This document shows positions 1 to 6,650 of a stretch of DNA of 9,981 nucleotides, one piece after another; position 1 is the stretch's first letter, and the number at the start of each line of letters is the position of its first letter. The translations under genes and the position numbers were made by a program. Where the stretch lies: contig JACPAU010000001.1 in NCBI GenBank assembly GCA_016180705.1, positions 1 through 9,981 of the forward strand. The letters run 5' to 3'. Origin of the DNA: Candidatus Methylomirabilota bacterium (lineage in GTDB: Bacteria > Methylomirabilota > Methylomirabilia > Methylomirabilales > JACPAU01). A model generated the notes under the pieces. It did no database searches. It saw only the letters and a list, made by a program, of their open reading frames with translations, and was not told the DNA's origin.

Positions 1-1
1 C

Positions 2-493
2 CTCTCCTGGAAGGCCCGGGAGTACAACTTCTACACCAAGTTCATCGAGCTGGCGGCCGAGGTGAACCAGTCGATGCCCTACTACACCGTCCACCGCCTC
101 GCCCGGGCCCTGAACGAGAAGGGCAAGCCGCTGAAGGGCGCGCGGATCCTCGTCCTGGGGGCGGCCTTCAAGCGGGACATCGACGACTGCCGCAACTCCC
201 CGGCCGTGGAGGTCCTGAACATCCTGGCCCAGAGCGGGGCGGCCGTCTGCTACAACGACCCCCACGTCCCGAAGCTGACCCCGGGGGAGCACGGGCTGCC
301 GCCCGGCCTCCCGGCGCTGGACTCGAAGCCTCTCACGGCCGAGCTGCTCGCCGCCATGGACTGCGTCCTCATCGCCGTCCGCCACAGCGCCTACGACGTC
401 CCCTGGGTCGTCCGGCACAGCCGCCTCGTCTTCGACGCCCAGAACGCGACCCGGCATCTGCGCGAGGGGCGCGAGAAGGTGGTGAGGCTCTAG
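2..493 (+). CDS. Nucleotide-sugar dehydrogenase, C-terminal part (UDP-HexNAc dehydrogenase type), 5' truncated by window edge
   Basis: This is the last 163 codons of a UDP-sugar dehydrogenase. The family oxidises C6 of a UDP-sugar to a carboxylate with two NAD+, giving uronic acids for capsule, O-antigen or exopolysaccharide. The frame is open from the window edge, so the start lies upstream. The first visible residues, LSWKAREYNFYTKFIEL, resemble the central dimerisation region of the WbpA/TviB/WecC (UDP-N-acetylhexosamine) branch rather than the UDP-glucose branch. Visible residues 45-68 form the C-terminal UDP-binding domain entry, with GAAFKRDIDDCRNSPA matching the family pattern G-x-x-[YF]-K-x-D-x-x-D-x-R-x-SPA. 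The segment after it (NDPHVP, then an Ala/Val-rich strand and VFDAQN) completes the fold. The catalytic Cys domain and Rossmann domain are outside the window. The next gene starts 3 nt after the stop, so they are probably cotranscribed. The family call is firm; the exact sugar is inferred. Confidence 0.9.
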   Translation, partial: LSWKAREYNFYTKFIELAAEVNQSMPYYTVHRLARALNEKGKPLKGARILVLGAAFKRDIDDCRNSPAVEVLNILAQSGAAVCYNDPHVPKLTPGEHGLPPGLPALDSKPLTAELLAAMDCVLIAVRHSAYDVPWVVRHSRLVFDAQNATRHLREGREKVVRL

Positions 494-496
494 ACC

Positions 497-1573
497 GTGT
501 CCTACCTCGGACCCCTCCTCGCTCCGTTCGCCACGGCCTTCCTCATCGCCCTTTGCCTCACGCCCCCCGTCCGGGCCTTCGCCCGCCGGAACGGCGTGCT
601 GGACCGGCCCTCCCCGCGCAGGATCCACGCCCAGCCGGTCCCCCGCCTGGGGGGCATCGCCCTCTACGTTGCCATCGGGGTGACGGCGGCCCTCTTCGCC
701 CCGCCGGCGCCGGGGCTTCTCGGCCTCGTGTCCGGCGCGACCCTGCTCTTCCTCGCGGGCCTCCGCGACGACACCCGGGGGCTCGGCCCCCGGACCAAGC
801 TCCTCGCGCAGGGTGGGGCCGCGGTGCTGGCCGTCGCCGGGGGGATCTCGATCACCTTTCTGCCCCATCCCCTCCTGAACTGGGGCGTGACGGCCCTCTG
901 GCTGGTCGGGATCACCAACGCCTTCAACCTCCTGGACAACATGGACGGGCTCTCGGCCGGCCTCGCCGCCATCAGCGGTGGGACCTTCGCCGTCCTGGCC
1001 GCCCGGTACGCCGAGCTGGGCCCGGAGCAGCTCCCGACGGCGGTGGTCGGCGCCGCCATCGCCGGGGCCTGCCTCGGCTTCCTCCGGCACAACCTTTACC
1101 ACGCCTCCATCTTCATGGGCGACGCCGGCTCCCAGACCCTGGGGTTCCTCCTGGCCGGGCTGGCCGCCTACGGCTCCTGGCGCAGCCCCACGGTCCCCAC
1201 CTCGCTCCTGATCCCGCTCCTGGTCCTCGCCTACCCCATCTTCGACACGAGCCTGGTGACCCTCCTCCGGTGGCGGCAGGGCCGGCCCATCACGGTGGGC
1301 GGGATGGACCATTCCTCCCACCGCCTAGTCCGACTGGGGCTGGGGCGGACCGAGACGGTCCTCCTGATCTACCTGTTCGCCCTGACCCACGCCTTCACGG
1401 CCGCCCTCGTCACCTCGGTCACGCTCCGCCTGGCGCTGATCGCCCTGGCCATCAGCGCCTCGGTCCTCTTCATCTTCGGCATGGTTCTCCGCAAGGCAGA
1501 CGTCTACGGCGACGGGGGGAAGCCCGCGCGCCCCGAGGAGGAGGTGATCTCCGGTGGGAAAGCATCCCGGTAG
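497..1573 (+). CDS. WecA/MraY-family undecaprenyl-phosphate phosphosugar transferase (glycosyltransferase 4 family)
   Basis: A polytopic enzyme of 358 aa that moves a HexNAc-1-phosphate from a UDP-sugar onto undecaprenyl phosphate, the first membrane step of polysaccharide synthesis. Family landmarks in order: a cytoplasmic D-x-P-x-x-R-x-x-H-x-x-P-x-PR-x-GG segment (about residues 36-53), the Mg-binding pair D91-D92, the NAFNLLDNMDGL motif (141-152), FMGDAG with D209, and the late cytoplasmic DHSSHRL motif (271-277). About ten hydrophobic helices are visible and the length fits the family. The late histidine motif and general pattern are closer to WecA-type enzymes than to MraY, and the sugar-dehydrogenase neighbour also argues against a peptidoglycan role. 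The start is a GTG 3 nt after the upstream stop, preceded by GGTGAGG about 9 nt away. An overlapping frame on the same strand is Arg/Pro-rich and not a gene. The donor sugar cannot be read from sequence. Confidence 0.93.
   Translation: MSYLGPLLAPFATAFLIALCLTPPVRAFARRNGVLDRPSPRRIHAQPVPRLGGIALYVAIGVTAALFAPPAPGLLGLVSGATLLFLAGLRDDTRGLGPRTKLLAQGGAAVLAVAGGISITFLPHPLLNWGVTALWLVGITNAFNLLDNMDGLSAGLAAISGGTFAVLAARYAELGPEQLPTAVVGAAIAGACLGFLRHNLYHASIFMGDAGSQTLGFLLAGLAAYGSWRSPTVPTSLLIPLLVLAYPIFDTSLVTLLRWRQGRPITVGGMDHSSHRLVRLGLGRTETVLLIYLFALTHAFTAALVTSVTLRLALIALAISASVLFIFGMVLRKADVYGDGGKPARPEEEVISGGKASR
1539..1549 (+). promoter_or_regulatory. Near-perfect Shine-Dalgarno for the DUF4321-type gene
   Basis: AGGAGGTGATC lies inside the 3' end of the phosphosugar transferase gene. 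It matches 11 consecutive bases of the complement of the usual 16S rRNA 3' tail (GATCACCTCCT). The GGAGG core ends 9 nt before the GTG at 1554, which selects that start even though it overlaps the upstream gene. Confidence 0.8.
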
Positions 1574-1820
1574 TACGGCCGGCCTCATCGTCCTCCTGGT
1601 CGTGGGGGCCCTGGTCGGGGCCCTCCTCGGCGAGATCATCCGGCTCCTCTTCCCCGGCGGGATCCTGGAGCAGCTCTTCGCCCGCGGCGTGAGCCCCGGG
1701 CTCTCCCCTACCACCATGGACCTCCGGGTGCTCTCGCTCACCTTCGGGTTCACCGTGCGCCTGAACCTCGCGAGCCTCCTCGGCATTGGGCTGGCCCTGT
1801 ACTTCTACCGGAGGCTTTAG
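1554..1820 (+). CDS. DUF4321-type small membrane protein
   Basis: An 88-residue protein with two predicted transmembrane helices, at about residues 10-32 and 66-86. Between them is a short loop with a PGG turn and a conserved-looking stretch MDLRVLSLTFGFTVRLNLASLLGIGLALYF (split here as residues 55-84, key parts LTFGF and LNLASLLG). That hydrophobic pattern, with a first helix ending GxLLGE, matches my recollection of the DUF4321 family. No biochemical function is known to me for it. The GTG start is supported by an exceptional Shine-Dalgarno at 1539-1549. The gene overlaps the phosphosugar transferase by 20 nt, so translation is probably coupled, which suggests a role at the membrane alongside glycan or envelope synthesis. 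The protein is too small and lacks polar residues needed for an enzyme; an accessory or assembly role is inference only. Confidence 0.8.
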   Translation: MGKHPGSTAGLIVLLVVGALVGALLGEIIRLLFPGGILEQLFARGVSPGLSPTTMDLRVLSLTFGFTVRLNLASLLGIGLALYFYRRL

Positions 1821-1882
1821 CCGGTGTGCGCGCCCCCGCTGTACATTGAGCGCGGCAGATTGACTGTCTCTGCCCGGAGTAT

Positions 1883-3979
1883 ATGGATGTTACGAAGGCA
1901 AGCCAGTCCCGGGCGGTTGCTTCCCCCGTGACCACCCCAAGGCTTCTCAGCCTCGTCCTGGGCCTGCTCGTCACCGCCCACCTGAGCCTGCTGGGATTCT
2001 TCCAGATCAGCGACCCTGACACCTGGTGGCACCTGAAGCAGGGTGAGCTTTACCTGACCACCTGGTCCCTCCCAGCCGACGACCCCTTTGCTTTCACCAC
2101 CGCCGGCCGGGAGTGGGTCAAGTTTTCCTGGGTCGCAGATATCCTGTTCTATCTAACCTTTCTCGCCGCCGGCGCGCCGGGCTTGGTTCTGCTCCGCCTC
2201 CTGCTGCTCTTCCTGATCGCCCTCGTCCTGTACAGGGTCCTGCGAGGCTGCGACCTCCACCCACTGGCCTCAGTCCTGCTGGTATTCGTGGCAAGCCTGG
2301 CGCTTAGGTTCCGCCTCTTTGTCCGGCCGGAGACTCTGAGTTTCCTGCTCCTCCTCACGACGATGGCCATCCTGCTGCGGCTTCAGGACAGGCCCGCGCG
2401 GGAGGTCTACGCGCTCCTGCCCGTTCAGGTTGCCTGGGTCAACGTGCACGCCAGTTTTGTCTTCGGATTCGGCCTGCCGGGGCTCGTCCTTTTGGCCAAC
2501 CTATTGCCGGGGGCTGGGTTCGCGCCGGGTTGGGGACGCCTCCGCCTGGACAGGGAGCACGTGCGGCACCTGGCCGCTGCGGTAATCTCCCTGCCGGCTG
2601 CCAGCCTCCTCAACCCGCACGGGGCCTCGATGCTCTCGTTCCCGTTCCGTCAGAACACCATGACCCGGCTGACGGATTTCAAGGAATGGAGCGAGGTCTG
2701 GGTCCTCCCTGAAATCGACCCCGTGTGGTCGGAAGTGATCATCGTCCTCAGCGTGGTGCTGATCGCCTTCGCCACCACCGCCTTTCTCCTCTTGGCTTGG
2801 GAACGCCGTTTCGATCCGGTGGGCGGGGGGATCGTCCTCTTCATGGGGACGTACGCCGTCTTCCGGAGCCGGGCTCTTCCCTACTTCGTCCTGGCCGTGC
2901 TCCCCCTCCTGGCTCTCGCCCTCGTCCGTGTCGCCGGTCACATGCCCGCCCGGGGCCCAGAGAGACCACACCAATGGCTGGAGCGGACCGGGGCCGTGGC
3001 CTGCTTGCTTGTGCTGACCGCCTCGATCGTGGACCAAGGCCTCCTCACATCGCGGTTCCGACCCGGGTTCGGCGTGCGGCCCAACTACTTCCCGGAGGGA
3101 GCCACTACCTTTCTGGAGCGTTATCGGCTCAACGGCCGGGTCTTCAACTCCTACAAGTTCGGTGGCTATCTGCTTTGGCGGCGATGGCCCGCCAATCAGG
3201 TCATCATTGACGGCCGCTACGACGCCGTCCTGTTCGACGAGAAGCTCCTGGAGGCCTACCTGCAGGCCCATCGGTCCCCCCCCGCTCTGGATCGGATCAC
3301 TGCGGCGTACGGCGTAGAGATCCTGGTGCTCGATGCCGACCCGGACCGCCGCATGGCCTACCTCAGCAGACACCCGGGGTGGGCACGCGTGTACTGGGAT
3401 CCGGTGGCCGAAGTGTTCGTCCGGCGAGGGGGGCGCCACGCGGATCTGATCGCTGACCATGAGTACCGGCTTACGGACCCCACGGCCGACCTGCGCTACC
3501 TCGCCGCGTACCGTCGCGATCCGGACACCTGGGATCGCGCGCTGACAGAGCTGCGGCGCGCGGTGGCGGATAACCCCGGGAACGAGCTGGCCTGGCTTGG
3601 CCTCGCGCAGGAATACCGCGCCGCCGGCCCCACGGCCCTTGAGCACCGGCTGGAAGCCCTCGCGCGCGCCTTGGCCCTGCTGCCGAGAGCGCCCGTCACG
3701 AGCGGGCTGCATGCAGAACGAGCCGAGGCGTTGCTCCAGCTGGGACGATTCGATGAGGCAACGGTCGCGGCCGAGGAGGCTCTCCGGTTGGACGGTGAGT
3801 TGCTTTCACCCCGATGGGTCCTGGCCTCCGCGGCCGAACGCCGCGGAGCCTGGGCAGAGGCCCGGGACCAGCTCCGCACGATCCTGGCGCGTCTGGGACC
3901 CGACCATCCGGAGACGCACATCATCCGAGGGCGCCTCGAATCGGTGGAGCGAAACCTGCGCACGGACGGCCGCCGGTGA
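1883..3979 (+). CDS. GT-C-like polytopic membrane protein with C-terminal TPR region
   Basis: A 698-residue protein in three parts. Residues about 21-390 hold ten or so hydrophobic helices. The first external loop carries SDPDTWWHLKQGE with the acidic pair D44 and D46, the position where GT-C glycosyltransferases place their catalytic or metal-binding Asp. Residues about 400-530 form a soluble part with YFPEG, FNSYKFGGYLLW and IDGRYDAV, a layout I recall from many uncharacterised 'DxD-WWHL' membrane proteins. Residues about 533-690 are helical and TPR-like (for example ALLQLGRFDEATVAAEEALRL). The likely role is transfer of a sugar or other group from a polyprenyl-phosphate donor on the outer face of the membrane, with TPRs binding a partner; this is inferred from architecture, not shown. 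The ATG at 1883 has GGAG only 3 nt away, so the start is somewhat uncertain; a GTG at 1928-1930 has no better site. Sixty-two nt separate it from the upstream gene. Confidence 0.8.
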   Translation: MDVTKASQSRAVASPVTTPRLLSLVLGLLVTAHLSLLGFFQISDPDTWWHLKQGELYLTTWSLPADDPFAFTTAGREWVKFSWVADILFYLTFLAAGAPGLVLLRLLLLFLIALVLYRVLRGCDLHPLASVLLVFVASLALRFRLFVRPETLSFLLLLTTMAILLRLQDRPAREVYALLPVQVAWVNVHASFVFGFGLPGLVLLANLLPGAGFAPGWGRLRLDREHVRHLAAAVISLPAASLLNPHGASMLSFPFRQNTMTRLTDFKEWSEVWVLPEIDPVWSEVIIVLSVVLIAFATTAFLLLAWERRFDPVGGGIVLFMGTYAVFRSRALPYFVLAVLPLLALALVRVAGHMPARGPERPHQWLERTGAVACLLVLTASIVDQGLLTSRFRPGFGVRPNYFPEGATTFLERYRLNGRVFNSYKFGGYLLWRRWPANQVIIDGRYDAVLFDEKLLEAYLQAHRSPPALDRITAAYGVEILVLDADPDRRMAYLSRHPGWARVYWDPVAEVFVRRGGRHADLIADHEYRLTDPTADLRYLAAYRRDPDTWDRALTELRRAVADNPGNELAWLGLAQEYRAAGPTALEHRLEALARALALLPRAPVTSGLHAERAEALLQLGRFDEATVAAEEALRLDGELLSPRWVLASAAERRGAWAEARDQLRTILARLGPDHPETHIIRGRLESVERNLRTDGRR

Positions 3980-4168
3980 ACGGGGGGAACGCCATCCGTG
4001 CCCCACAAGGGCGCGGACGGAGTGGAGGGCCTTGACGCGGAGGGCGCTGGGCACAGAGACCGCTGATCCCGCGAGGGGGCTATCTGACGAAACAACATAG
4101 CGGCCTCCGGCCGGTCGGGCGCAGGCGCGGCAGCCATCGCGACATCCGGAGGCAATAGCGGCCGAACA
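3980..4168 (+). other. Intergenic region with inverted and direct repeats before the YfhO-like gene
   Basis: No convincing reading frame lies in these 189 nt. GCCTCCGG at 4103-4110 is the exact inverse complement of CCGGAGGC at 4146-4153, with 35 nt between them. The second arm contains the only GGAGG before the YfhO-like start. ATAGCGGCC also occurs twice in the same orientation, at 4097-4105 and 4155-4163, overlapping or adjoining the arms. No T-tract follows, so this is not an obvious intrinsic terminator. A regulatory hairpin hiding the ribosome site is possible but unproven. Confidence 0.4.
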
Positions 4169-6391
4169 ATGCACATGAACACGCACGGGGAGCCTCGCCT
4201 CGTTACAAGCGTGCGAAGCTGGCTGAGACCCTTCCGGGAACAGGACTGGTTGGCCCCCCACTGTCTGATCCTGCTGCTGGCTGTTGTGGGGTACGGGTTC
4301 CTGCTCCGACCGGGCGAGCTCCCCTATACGCCGCACTCGGACATCGTCCCGTACCACATTGGTGCCAAGGAGGTCCTGTTCCGCTCCTGGCATGCAGGCC
4401 GTGGGATTCCGTTTTGGCGGGCGGATCAGCTTGCCGGCGGGCCCGCATTGACAAATCCGAACGGTCTCTACACCTATCCGCTGCATTTCCTTTTCTATTT
4501 GTTGTCTCCGCCAGAGGCGATGGGATGGACGATCTGGCTCCATCTTGTGATCGGAGCGTGGGTGTACTACGCGCTGGGACAAGCTCTCGGCCTCGGGAGG
4601 TTGCCCCGGGTGCTGATGGCCACCGCCGCTCTGTTTAATTTCAAGGTCCTCATGGCCGTCTATGCCGGTTGGTTGAGTTTCCTGCCGAGCATCACCTTTT
4701 TCCCGCTCCTCTTCGCCACGGTCTTCAGAATCGCAAAGCGTCCAGGGGCGGGGAACGCCCTTGCCGTCGCCGCTGCCGGTGCGCTCACCTTGCATGGAGG
4801 GCACATCCAGCTCGTCTACTACTCGGGTTGGTTCCTGATCGCCTACTTACTCATCACTCAGGTCGCATCGTGGCGGGCGGGGCAGCGGCAGCACGTGCGG
4901 CAGGTGGCGACGTGGCTCTGCTGGAGCGCCCTGCTGGCAATAGGGATGGCCGCGTATCTCTTATGGCCCCTGGCGGCTGAGGCTCCTCTCATCTCGCGGG
5001 GTGATGCATCAATCGAATTCCTGCGCCGCGGTCATGCACTAGAGATGCGGCATCTGCTGACCTTTTTCCGGCCGGAGGCGCTCGGCAGCCCGCTGGACGG
5101 GAGCTATCCCGGAGTCGAGATGTGGGAAGACGTCGCCTATTTCGGTCTGCTGCCGCTGCTCCTGGCTCTGGTGGGGGCCGTCCTCGGACGGCGACGTTCG
5201 CCGACCTGCTTCCTGGCCGTGGGCCTGGCAACATCCTTGCTGGTGTCCCTGGATACGCCTGTCCTCCGGCTACTGTACGAACTTCTGCCGGGTTTCCGTC
5301 TGTTTCGGCTGCCCGCCCGATTGCTCTTTCTCACCGCGTTCTTTGGCATCGCCTTGGCCGGCATCGGGCTCGAGGAGCTCCTGGCCCGGCTACAACGGCG
5401 TCGATCCGGAACCTGGTGGCCACGTCTCGCCACCGCCGTGATCGTCCTCGCGATCGCGGCCGAAGGGACGGCTTACGCTCACAAATATCTCGGAATGCTT
5501 GAGCACTCACGCGTCGTGCCGACCACCGATTACGCGCAGTTTCTGGCCACGGATCCGACCGTCTTCCGTACTGCACCCGTGGGCCGGGGCACGGTCAACT
5601 ACGGGTCGGCCGCCGCGATGAGACTTCAGCTCATCACGGGGTATGAGCCTTTCAATCTGCGCCATTACCAGCGGTATCTTCAGCTAATGCAGTGGGGTCG
5701 GGTCGTACACGAAGGGGCTAGCGTCATGACTGATCTTCTTCGGATAGCAAGGGGGGATCTGTTCGACGCGCTCAACGTCAAGTATCTCCTGGCAACGGTT
5801 CCGCTCAGGCTTCCGCCCGACCGATTCGAGCCGGTCGCGCGTTATCCTGACCAGCCCGTGTTCGCTTTCTACAGGGGAATGGAGCTGGCCGAGATCTTCA
5901 TCTATCGAAACAAGAAGGTCTTACCACGCGCCTTCTGGGTCGAGCGCGTGGTGCTAGCACAAGGTGAGGACGAGGCGATTGCTGAAATGCAACGACACAA
6001 CCTCCAGAACCTCGCGGTCGTTCAGGGAAGCGGGCCAGAGGGTATGTCTTCGTTGCGCTCCCAGGGCGACCGGGCGACGGTGGTGGATGCCGCCGATGGC
6101 TATCTCGCCGTACAGACCGAGAGCCAGAGGAACCGCTTCCTGGTCATCAGCGAGATCTGGCATCCCGGGTGGCGCGCCCGTTTGGATGGACGAGAGATTC
6201 CGCTCCACCGGACCGATCTGGCCCTCATGGGGGCATGGATTCCGGCTGGAAAGCACCATCTGATGCTGGAGTTTCGCCCACTTCACTGGCGCACGGCTCT
6301 CACCATCAGCATGCTCTCCGGAGCTGCCTTCGTGACCTGCCTCGTCGCGCATGTCGTCTGGCGGCGAACACTGCCCGGGGGGGTGCAATAG
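4169..6391 (+). CDS. YfhO-family polytopic membrane protein (GT-C-like)
   Basis: A 740-residue protein with about a dozen hydrophobic helices. The first large external loop has HSDIVPYH with D58, then GGPALTNPNGLYTYPLHFLF (about residues 90-109), the G-x-P-x-x-x-N-P-x-x-x-x-YPL pattern typical of YfhO proteins (PF09586). After the membrane core, residues about 450-700 form an external domain that ends with SEIWHPGWRARLDG (about 661-674) and IPAGKHHLMLEFRP, the classic YfhO C-terminal signature, followed by a last helix. In Gram-positives YfhO proteins are linked to glycosylation of teichoic acids; here a role in decorating lipid-linked or surface glycan is inferred from family and neighbours. 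The ATG at 4169 is weakly supported: GGAGG at 4148-4152 is 16 nt away. ATG 4175 is also possible. The gene is lower in GC than its neighbours and uses TTA (4847, 4961, 5921) and ATA (4940, 5744) codons, suggesting separate ancestry. Confidence 0.85.
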   Translation: MHMNTHGEPRLVTSVRSWLRPFREQDWLAPHCLILLLAVVGYGFLLRPGELPYTPHSDIVPYHIGAKEVLFRSWHAGRGIPFWRADQLAGGPALTNPNGLYTYPLHFLFYLLSPPEAMGWTIWLHLVIGAWVYYALGQALGLGRLPRVLMATAALFNFKVLMAVYAGWLSFLPSITFFPLLFATVFRIAKRPGAGNALAVAAAGALTLHGGHIQLVYYSGWFLIAYLLITQVASWRAGQRQHVRQVATWLCWSALLAIGMAAYLLWPLAAEAPLISRGDASIEFLRRGHALEMRHLLTFFRPEALGSPLDGSYPGVEMWEDVAYFGLLPLLLALVGAVLGRRRSPTCFLAVGLATSLLVSLDTPVLRLLYELLPGFRLFRLPARLLFLTAFFGIALAGIGLEELLARLQRRRSGTWWPRLATAVIVLAIAAEGTAYAHKYLGMLEHSRVVPTTDYAQFLATDPTVFRTAPVGRGTVNYGSAAAMRLQLITGYEPFNLRHYQRYLQLMQWGRVVHEGASVMTDLLRIARGDLFDALNVKYLLATVPLRLPPDRFEPVARYPDQPVFAFYRGMELAEIFIYRNKKVLPRAFWVERVVLAQGEDEAIAEMQRHNLQNLAVVQGSGPEGMSSLRSQGDRATVVDAADGYLAVQTESQRNRFLVISEIWHPGWRARLDGREIPLHRTDLALMGAWIPAGKHHLMLEFRPLHWRTALTISMLSGAAFVTCLVAHVVWRRTLPGGVQ

Positions 6392-6650
6392 GCAAGAGCG
6401 GCTGTGGTAGGGAATTTGCACCAGCGGTCACCGGGGCGGGGCTGGCGGCACGGATGGGCACCCTCGAAGGGGATCCCACGGACGGCGGGCTGCCCGTCTA
6501 GCGGCTCCTCAGCCTGCTCGCCGGGGTCAGGTGGGGTGCTAACTCGTGGATTTTGCGGCGCCGGACCGGTTTTGCCTGTTGACACCCTCGGGGACTTGTG
6601 CGATGGTTGCCGCGAACTCGTGAGCCCCTGAGGGAAAGAGGGACCGCCCC
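6392..6650. other. Intergenic region between the glycan block and the helical-repeat gene
   Basis: I see no credible gene in these 259 nt. Its left end contains the right arm of a 7-bp inverted repeat, GGTGCAA at 6382-6388 and TTGCACC at 6416-6422, which spans the YfhO-like stop codon but has no T-tract. Its right end contains a promoter candidate (6579-6607) and a GAGG ribosome site (6638-6641). The middle shows no motif I recognise. Confidence 0.6.
6579..6607 (+). promoter_or_regulatory. Sigma-70-like promoter for the helical-repeat gene
   Basis: A perfect -35 box TTGACA (6579-6584) is followed by a 17-nt spacer and GATGGT (6602-6607). The -10 is weak (3 of 6, keeping A2 and final T) but is preceded by TGC, an extended -10 element. 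Transcription would start near 6614, giving a leader of about 37 nt to the ATG at 6651. Position in an otherwise empty intergenic stretch supports the call. Confidence 0.5.

Noticed and set aside
553..1692. Plus-strand open frame of 379 codons overlapping the phosphosugar transferase
   Set aside because: It is dominated by Arg, Pro and Gly, and the overlapping frame carries all catalytic motifs of the WecA/MraY family.
1860..1888. TTGACT followed by TATATG/ATGGAT as a promoter before the GT-C-like gene
   Set aside because: Spacing to TATATG is only 14 nt, and the 17-nt option places the -10 on the start codon, so it could not make the needed leader.
2501..3712. Minus-strand open frame of 403 codons
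   Set aside because: It lies antisense to the GT-C-like gene, has no recognisable domain, and has the composition of a shadow frame.
3806..4804. Minus-strand open frame of 332 codons crossing the 3980-4168 gap
   Set aside because: It overlaps two well-supported + genes at its ends and encodes no recognisable motif.
6551..6576. GGCGCCGGACCGGTTTT as an intrinsic terminator
   Set aside because: The repeats are self-complementary short blocks that leave a 1-nt loop; no stable stem precedes the T run.
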